This document shows, in pieces, positions 15,433 through 23,300 of a DNA stretch of 24,679 bases. Under the pieces are notes generated by a model, which worked only from the letters and a program-made list of their open reading frames with translations, searched no databases and was not told the DNA's origin. The position numbers were made by a program, and so were the translations under genes. Every line of letters starts with the position of its first letter. Within the stretch, counting starts at the first letter, position 1. Source of the stretch: Euryarchaeota archaeon UBA549 (lineage in GTDB: Archaea > Thermoplasmatota > Poseidoniia > Poseidoniales > Poseidoniaceae); NCBI GenBank assembly GCA_002495645.1, contig DAGF01000060.1, positions 1-24,679 on the forward strand, in the 5' to 3' direction.

Positions 15433-15441
15433 CATCTCACC

Positions 15442-15873
15442 TCATCGATAGGACTTCTGCTTCTTTCGGCGAGCACCGCGACCGAGTTGGTGCTTTGGCT
15501 CCTTTCGTCGCGGGTCGTTCACCAGAAGGCTGCGGTCAAAGCGCAGGTATTCGTCTCGAAGTTCTTCATCAACGCCTTCGGCGCCACCGTTGTAGTGGAC
15601 GAGTCCACGAGCAATAGCGGTACGAATAGCGTCGGTTTGACCCATGATGCCACCACCGCTGGTTGTGATGGAGATGTCGACCTTGCTCAATCGATTCATG
15701 GCGTCAGCGATGACCAAGGGTTCCATTGACTTGCGGCGAGCCAAGGAGGGCTGCATGATTTCAATGGGCTCGGAGTTGACACGGACACGTCCCTTGCCAG
15801 CCTTGACGGTGGCACGGGCGACGGCGGTCTTTCGCTTTCCTGAGGATTCAACGGATTTCTTCTTGCGTGCCAT
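15442..15873 (-). CDS. rps9: Small-subunit ribosomal protein uS9
   Basis: This 143-residue protein is archaeal S9 of the 30S subunit, whose C-terminal tail reaches the P-site tRNA. Family marks are GKRKTAVARATVKAGKGRVRVN near the start (written here as a region, residues 13-34), SGGGIMGQTDAIRTAIARGL (93-112) and the basic C-terminus RGARRKKQKSYR. A GTG at 15876 is in frame, but the ATG at 15873 shares one base with the uL13 stop (TGATG). It has the ribosome binding site GGAGGTGA inside the end of the uL13 gene. Confidence 0.97.
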   Translation of the reverse strand: MARKKKSVESSGKRKTAVARATVKAGKGRVRVNSEPIEIMQPSLARRKSMEPLVIADAMNRLSKVDISITTSGGGIMGQTDAIRTAIARGLVHYNGGAEGVDEELRDEYLRFDRSLLVNDPRRKEPKHQLGRGARRKKQKSYR

Positions 15874-16361
15874 CACTGGTCACCTCCCGTCCATCGGTGA
15901 GCGGGCGCTCCCAAGTCTGCGCTGACATCACCCAAACGGATGTAGCGGTCAGGCAGGTCTCGGCGGAATTTGCTGTCGTCACCTCGCTCGTGGCCTTCTG
16001 GCAGGTCGCCAGAAAGGTGGCTGGGGCAACCGATCTCAACACGAAGGTTTCGAAGGGCTCGGCGGCCGCTGCTCTTCTTTTGGTAGGGCAACATGCCACG
16101 AACGGCTCGCTTGAGAATCATGTCGGGCATACGAGGGAAGAACGGCCCCTTTCGGGCGTGGTTCAACTCGTACTTTTTGTGATAGTTGTCAAGAACGGCA
16201 CGTGGGCGACCGGAAATGATGGCCTTCTCTGCGTTGATGATGATGACCTTGTCATCACGGTCTTCACGGGCTGCCTTCAGCAAAATATCGGCTGAAGCGG
16301 ATGCAAGGCGGCCCAGAATGAGGCCGTCGGCATCAAACACGTAGGTGGTTGCATCAGCCAA
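15873..16361 (-). CDS. rpl13: Large-subunit ribosomal protein uL13
   Basis: This protein of about 162 residues is archaeal L13 of the 50S subunit. It shows YVFDADGLILGRLAS near the N-terminus, IINAEKAIISGRP, KGPFFPRMPDMILKRAVRGM and the archaeal ending YIRLGDVSADLGA, with a short extra tail. No ATG is available. TTG codons at 16370 and 16361 are both possible. I chose 16361 because a GGGGG stretch lies nine bases upstream of it, whereas that stretch touches the other TTG directly. Either start overlaps the end of the eL18 gene, so coupled translation within the operon is likely. Confidence 0.95.
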   Translation of the reverse strand: MADATTYVFDADGLILGRLASASADILLKAAREDRDDKVIIINAEKAIISGRPRAVLDNYHKKYELNHARKGPFFPRMPDMILKRAVRGMLPYQKKSSGRRALRNLRVEIGCPSHLSGDLPEGHERGDDSKFRRDLPDRYIRLGDVSADLGAPAHRWTGGDQ

Positions 16362-16719
16362 GGATAACAACCCCCGTTCCGGTTGGGTTTTCGTTCATCA
16401 GCTCGCCGTAGGTCATGATTCGACCTCCAGCGGCCTCAATCTTCTCACGGGCACCGTTGCTGACGCTGTAGGCGGCGATGGTGTGACCGTTGGTCAACTC
16501 ACCGGAGCCGAGCAGCTTGCCTGGAACGAGGATGGTGGCACCCTCGGGGGCGTAGCGGCTCACACGGCTCAGGTTGGGTTGGGCCCAATTCTTGCGACTC
16601 TTGGAGAGGCGCAAGGCCACATCTCGCCAAACAGCAGCTCCGGTGTCGCGAGACTGGGCTTTCAGCTGGTTGATGGTATCAACCAACTGGGCGTTTGTCT
16701 TACGTTCTGGGTTGCTCAT
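16354..16719 (-). CDS. rpl18e: Large-subunit ribosomal protein eL18 (L18e)
   Basis: This 121-residue protein is archaeal L18e, shared with eukaryotes and absent from bacteria. Recognisable parts are WRDVALRLSKSRKNWAQPNL, the central VPGKLLGSGELT and the C-terminal half AAYSVSNGAREKIEAAGGR. The start is the ATG at 16719, preceded by GAGGGAG. The open frame upstream to 16791 lacks family similarity. It is the first gene of the eL18-uL13-uS9-RpoN run. Confidence 0.96.
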   Translation of the reverse strand: MSNPERKTNAQLVDTINQLKAQSRDTGAAVWRDVALRLSKSRKNWAQPNLSRVSRYAPEGATILVPGKLLGSGELTNGHTIAAYSVSNGAREKIEAAGGRIMTYGELMNENPTGTGVVILG

Positions 16720-16837
16720 TTGACTCCCTCGATGCTTTGAAGCAACTTGCCGACCGTCCTTCCCGTTAAGAAGGCACCGACGCGGAATCAACCCTCGTCG
16801 CGCCGTAGGCCACCGTTTTTGCCGACCTTAGCCGGCT
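16720..16837 (-). promoter_or_regulatory. Leader and presumed promoter of the ribosomal operon
   Basis: This 118-base gap precedes eL18 and is long for this window, so the operon promoter should lie here. I cannot point to a convincing TATA box. The best AT-rich stretch is TTCTTAAC about 50 bases before the eL18 start. Close to the upstream gene's stop codon, GCCGGC-TAAG-GTCGGC can form a six-pair hairpin with one G-U pair, but it is followed by A rather than T on the transcribed strand, so it is not a typical terminator. Confidence 0.3.
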
Positions 16838-17293
16838 TCATTCAAGGAGGATATCGCCCTTGGCATCGAGGAGTTCAACCGTCAAACCGGCCGCTCGGGC
16901 CTGGACGATGATCTCGTCGTGAAGCATGTCCGAGAAGTCGTCAAGTGCCCCCAGGGCCGTGATGCCGGCCACGTCGGTCAGGCGGTCGATGAGGTGGTTG
17001 AGAATGCAACTGACGCCGTAGGCCTGTCCGGCTCGGAAGGCATGGTCGGGTCCACCCACTTCGGGGTCTTCGGCTTTCATGCGGAGCATGACCGTTTGGG
17101 AATAAGCCACCAAAGCGCCGTAGATCGCTTCGATGATGGCGGCGGCCTCAAGGTCGCCCAGCAACATCTGAGAATCGGCCAAGGCGGCCCGTACAGCGCT
17201 TTCGTAAATTTGGTGGGCACCGATGGTGTCGGTTGTTTCGATTTGCATGGCTTGGTCAATAAGCGACTTCCAGTCTTCCATGGGACCACTCAC
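16838..17293 (-). CDS. Hypothetical helical protein, 151 residues
   Basis: I do not recognise this protein. It is predicted almost entirely helical and soluble. Its helices include MEDWKSLIDQAMQIE, IYESAVRAALADSQMLLGDL, AAAIIEAIYGALVAYSQTVM and ILNHLIDRLTDVAG, and it closes with a short strand-rich tail (GLTVELLDAKGDILLE). One Cys is present. The GTG at 17293 is chosen because GGGTGA lies seven bases upstream. The ATG at 17281 is an alternative. It sits between the giant surface-protein gene and the ribosomal operon on the same strand. No function can be inferred. Confidence 0.7.
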   Translation of the reverse strand: MSGPMEDWKSLIDQAMQIETTDTIGAHQIYESAVRAALADSQMLLGDLEAAAIIEAIYGALVAYSQTVMLRMKAEDPEVGGPDHAFRAGQAYGVSCILNHLIDRLTDVAGITALGALDDFSDMLHDEIIVQARAAGLTVELLDAKGDILLE

Positions 17294-17377
17294 AGGCTTT
17301 CACCCTTTGAAGGTTAAGGCGGAGAACCGTCTGGCTCTCGCTCAACACACCGCCCCGAGTTCGGGTAAATCGTCAAC

Positions 17378-20300
17378 TCAGATTTTGAAGTCGTTGTTTT
17401 CGCCTTCCATGATGCCGGCTTGGCGAACAGAGCCATCGGCAGCAACAAACTCTCCGGCCTTGGTGAGGTTGTCGTAAATGCTGACACCCTCGATTCGCTT
17501 GACAACGGACTCCTCTCCCAACGACATCGTCAGGGAGTTTGTGATCGCACCCAGGGTCTGCATGGCACGGTCTCTGTGCGTGGCGTCGATGGTGTGCTCG
17601 GAATACCTGGCCTCTTCAAAGATGGTCAGGAAGTTGTCCAACTGGTCGGTTGGCACCATGTTGAACGCTGCGCGGACGGCGGCCTCAAATTCACGCGCTG
17701 TCTCGTAGACCTTCTTCATGAAGCCGTACTTTCGGAAGTGCTTCACAAGGCTCTTGTAGCAATCAAAGATGGCGGCGATGTATTCGTTGCTCGCTTCCAA
17801 CTGCATCATGGCGTCGGTCAAAATACCGCGCAGGGCCTGAACCTGTCGCTGTTGCTGCACCCGCTGGTAGTAAATCGCCCCTGCAATGAGGATAGACATG
17901 AACACAATGGCAATCGTCAGAAGGTTTCCTGGCGTGCTGTACCATGCTTGGCTGCTCAACGCGTCGGCCTTCTTGTACGAGATCTCATGCGTGATGTTTT
18001 CTTGAGACGGTGCAAACCTATCGGAGCCCAGGTAGTAAGCCGTTATTCGCCAGTTGCCAGCGCAAGGGTTGCCATCGCAGCTCTGGCCAACGAACGCCCA
18101 CTCGAACGAGGCGACACCTTGCTCGTTTGTGCGCGTCTTGTTGTTGAGATCTGAAACCACCCACTGCCCGGTTTCGTCGTCACGATATTCGTACGAGAAG
18201 ATGATTTCTTCGTTCTCAACAGCGAGGTCCAGTCGGTCTCTCAGAAGCGCGATTTCTCCAGTGATAATCTCGCCTTCATCAGCGCCGTTCTCGCCGCTAC
18301 GGCTCCACGTTTGCTTGACTTGCAAGTCCACGCGTGAGCGCACAAGAAGTTCAATGTCCATCGCTGAACCGTTCAGAGCGTTGCTGCTGTCCTTGTCACA
18401 TCCTCCCGGGATGTTTCGGTCCGGCTCAAACGCCACACGCAGCGTTCGGAAACCTTCGAGTTTTCCACCCGTGGTTTCGACACCACGCAAGGTTGGGTTT
18501 TGCGTTGGGTCGCCACTGAACCACTCAACGGTGCCGTCGATATCGCTGGTGCGGACCGTGGCCAGTGGTCGAATGTTTTCGTCTGGGTCAAGGTAGATGT
18601 TGAGGCACTTACCACCCACGGCTTGTCCGTTGGATTGTGCAAGGAAAGCATCGATGTGGAAGGATTCCTTCAGGTAAAGCACCGGGTATCTGGAACCGTT
18701 TGGTGCCACCCACTCGTCAACACTGGACTTGAACGGACCGACTTCGGTGATCTGCAAGGTGGAGTTGGAGAACACATCGAATTCGGTTTGCACGGTCTTG
18801 TTCTCGTAGCGATAAGCATCGTTGTTGTCGTAAGACGAGTACGAAACCGTCACCTTTGCCTTGCCGGCCAACACGTCGGAAAGCGGGCAGGTGATGGCGA
18901 AGAAACCGTCCATGTTCGTGGTCCCGGATTGACAGGCCACAGGACCCGATTGACCGTTCACCATTTCGTAGTTGACGCGAATGATTCTGTCCGTGAGGTT
19001 GACGCCAAGTTCATCGCTGAGTTGGCCTGTGACGATCATCGGCTTGGGCACAACTTCTCCCGTGAGCGGGTCAAGCTCGCTGGTGTAGACGATTTGGTCG
19101 TCAACGCTCATCACCGTTCGACCGATGAGGTTGAAACCGTTGGCGTTGTTGGTCATCGTCAATCGGAAGTGATCGTTTCCAGGCACCGAGGTGCACGGGT
19201 CCCAAGCTCCTTGGATGCCAAGATAGCTTACGTCAAGCGGTTCACAGCCTTCGTTGGGCAGCGTTTCTTGGAATCGCAATATCACGTTAACAGGACCGAA
19301 ACCGTCGGGCAGGAACGACTCAGGGTCGGCTCGCAACAGCGCAGGTGAGAGAGGTGCGATGTTGGACTTGAGGCACCCAATGGTTTCCTCAACTTCCAAC
19401 CCATCACCGTCAAGGTCCCTGTCTGGCGTGCCGTCGCCGTTGCCATCATAGAAACAGAGGTGAGAGCCGTCGGGCTCAACCTCTGGCAGTGAAATGACAC
19501 CTGCGTTTGGTGCAAGGGTAGCAACGACTTGCCGGTGCAACGTTCCTTGGAAGTCTGAGCCTTCAAAGATCACGTCGACGAGCCCACCAAACGGTGTTTC
19601 AGAGCCCGACAGGGCGGTTCCGCCAGAATCCCGAACAACGGTTTTGTTGTCGTCCGATACTTGCGCCGTGAAATCCCATTTATCGCCAGAGCGCCTGATG
19701 TTCTCCTCGGTTGAGATGACCTGCATGTAGGTGCGCGATACAACCCAAACGGACTGCGAAACCGTGGTGCCTTTCAGGAGAGAAGTCCCGGAGTACTCGA
19801 ATTGCAACGTGAAGTTGCCGAGGGCATCCGAGGCGGACACGTTGAACGGAATCTCGAAGAAGCCGTTGTTGTCGGTGAAATTGACACCCGTTCTGCCGTC
19901 GAACGACCACGTGTAGTTGACCGGTGCGTTCCGAACCGGCTGCAACGAATTGTCAACCAATTTCGCTTGAATCGTCGTGTTCGTGTTTCGATAAAGGCGC
20001 GGGAGCGAGGTCGTGACGAAGTCGGTCGTACCCACCACGGTCACGTTGATGTAAGCGCCTGTTGGTGCCAACGTCGACGAATTGCCCGTGAAGTAGTACG
20101 CTGAGTTTGTGAAATCAACGCGCATGCCGTAGGTGCCGGCCCCGTATTGACTGAACCATGACCAGTTGTAATCGTAGGTGGCGTCGCCGTCCTTCATGAC
20201 CGGTCGCTGGGTGTAAGCCGTTTCGCCTGCGCCAAGGAACTGGCCGTTCTTGTCCACGTCAACTTGGAGCGCAATCGGGTCTTGGTCCCAAGGGTCGTTG

Positions 20301-23300
20301 GTTCGGTTGGTGACCTTCCCAATGATTTGGAGCGATTCGCCGGTGTTCATTTCGGGAATGATTTCGCAGCGGACCGGGCTGTTGGGATCGTTGCGGTCAA
20401 CGGGACCGCATGGCGGCAGGTTGCCATCCCCACCGTTCACCAGCGAGATGAACCAGTGGGTGCCGTTGGCATTGAGGAACGGTCGTAGCGCTGCGGCTTG
20501 TCCGGTGAGGCCGGTGGGCGTCCCGTCCCAAGACTTCGGGTACGGTTTGAAGGCCGAGACGGTGTTGTAGTCAACCCCTGCGGCGTCCAAAGCCGGCCGG
20601 TGGAACAGGGTTGACCAATCCCCGAATGTACCGTCCCCGTTGTTCACGGTTGAGTCGTAGTAGTATATCGGGCTGAGGCCGTCCAGGATCAAAGTTCCCT
20701 CGATGTTCATGCGGTGCATGATCCGTACAGAGAAGGGTTCAGCCTCGTCCCCGTTCAGGTAGGGGAATGGCCACTCGTTGGCCAATTCCGGCGACACACG
20801 GGCGATGATCTCGATATCGCCCGCAGGCAGGCTTGTGTTGGTGTAATTGTACCTCACAATGTCTCCGTTGCCGTCCAAAACGACGTCGTGCTGCTTGGTG
20901 AGGTCGTTCCAGGTGATCTCTTCATACCCGCCGGGAATTTGGCCCGCGCCGTTGTCGGCCGTTGAATTCCATTGCACCTGCTTCCAAGTGCCGCTGATGC
21001 CCAGATCTTGAACGAAGGTGAGCGAAGCCCAACCGGAGGCATCGGTTCGATAACCGTTGTTTCCAAGGCCGGTAAAGTTGGTTGGAGAGGTCAGGTTGCC
21101 GAACAGACCACCAAAGATGGAGAACGTGATTGGAGAGTTCTTGATTCGGTTGTCAAACAGGCCCCTGTCCCAGTCAGCAGCGTAATGGGCTTTGAAGTCA
21201 AGCCAGAAAGGTTGCTCATCGCTGCGGAAGTAGGTCCACGCCGAATAGTCAACGGTCATGTTGGCCTCCGCCCCGACGAAGTACGACTGCGATTGGTTGC
21301 CGTTGAAGGCAAACATCTCGGTCACCTCAGCGTACACACGGTACGTGGTGTTGTCACCAACATTGAGGTCTTCTGGGTAGAGGAACTGCCCCACGCTGAA
21401 GTTGCCCGCTGCGTTGGTCAACACGTCAATGGTTTCTATCGCCGTTGTGTTGTTCGATGTCCACTCAATGTGAACCTGAACCGGCACTTGCACCGCGGGT
21501 TCAACCTGGCTGGTGACCGGGTTCAACACGTCAACATGCCCGGCAAAGATGGTCGGGCTCTGAGCGTCCAACCAAAGATTGTCCGGTAGATTGAGCGTGA
21601 TGTACGTGGGCAGTTTGTCATCGGCATCCAGCAGGCCATCGTTGTCGTTGTCCCAATCCGAGGTCAGTTCAATGTCTTCGGTTTGATCGAAGTCCCGGTC
21701 GGCCCGCGTGTCGTTGTCGTCATCAATATCGATGGCATCAGGGCCGGTGGTGTTGTCGGTTGGGTTGGCGATGCCTTCTCCGTTGCCAAAGTCGTCGTGG
21801 TCCCACGGGTTGGTTGAGTTGCGGTCAAATCGAGTGGGCCAGAGCAACACTTCGTCCTCGTCGTGCATGCCGTCTTCGTCGTCGTCTTCATCCAAGTCGT
21901 CGCGAGTTCCGTCGTTGTCGTGGTCAAACGGCGCAGTGATGCTGATGCCGAGTTCAACGGTGTTGGTGATACCATCGCCGTCCCAGTCGTTGTCGGCCCA
22001 GTTCACGATGCCGTCGTTGTCATGGTCCCATGTGGATTGCTCTTCGCCCCAGAAACACCCAGCGATTTGTTCCTGGTCAACGTCCAAGCGACCGTCGTTG
22101 TCGTCGTCAGGGTCTTCGCCATCGGGAACAGCGTCGTTGTCGTTGTCCACGTCGTAGAGACTTGGCGTGCGCAAGCCTTGAGACATGATGCCTTGGTCCC
22201 AAACGGCTTGGAAGAACCCGTCACCGTCTGCGTCGGCGTCGTTTCCGTCGTCGTCGTTGTCGTCGCAGTTTGTGCCCGAGAAGAAATTCCCGTTGTTTTG
22301 GCCGGTATCGTCGTCAAGGTCGAAGTTGCTGTCGACCTCAAAGTAATCCCAAACACCGTCGTTGTCGTCGTCGACGTCAAACCAGTCAAAGATGGAATCG
22401 TAGTCGTCGTCAAGGTCGATGGTGGAGTTGGTGAAATCGCCGTCAATGTCGCCGTCCAAGTCGTTCTTCAGCAAGTCAGCACCCAGCTCGTCTGGGAAAT
22501 CGGCCTCCGGGCCGTTGTCGCTGTTCCACTGCCAAATGCCGGTTGTGAGGCCTATCCACGTGATGTACGCATCTCGGTTGTCGCTCATCTGACTGAACGT
22601 GATACCGGAATCGATGGTTCCATCGCCACCAAAGTCGTAGTGCCAGCAGCCGATGCCTTCGACAGGAGTGCAACTCCAGTTTCCAGACGGTCCGCCGGTC
22701 GTCGGGCCCTGATCAAAGGCAGCGTCAGGGCGAGTGGAATAGGGCGCACCAAACTGTGCATTGACGCCGTTCAGCGGCATTTTGTATGCGAGGGCGTAAG
22801 CGTAGCCGCAAACGAATCCTTGACCCAGGTTGCCTGCGGTCCAACCGCAGGTTGAGAGGTCGAAAGTACCGCCCATTTTGATGTCCTCAACGTCGAGGAC
22901 CCCGTCGTTACCTTCGTCCTGGTCCCACCAATCGGGCATGCCGTCGGCATCTTGGTCTATGTCCAACCCGTTGATGAGCGAGTCACCATCAGAGTCAATG
23001 TCCCATTCGTTTCCGCCATTGTAAGGGGACCATCTGGCGAAAAGGAACCAGTAAAATTCGGGCACCGTACCGGGCGTCGGCGGTGTGGTCGTGGCGTCGT
23101 AGCCGTTGTAGTTGAGAACAACGTCGACAAACGGGTTGTGGTGGAACACCAAGTTCCAGAAGTCGGTGGCGTTGGTACCGTAGAGTTGACCATCGGCTGA
23201 GCCGTCGAGAAGGCCGCCGTCGTTTACGGGGTAATACGGAGTGGCGAAGAGGTCCGTAGCGTCGTAATCAACGATGCCGCAGTTGCCGTCGTCCGGGTCG

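Noticed and set aside
17354..17365. CCCGA-AC-TCGGG hairpin after the giant gene as a terminator
   Set aside because: The loop is only two bases and no T-run follows, so it does not look like an archaeal terminator.
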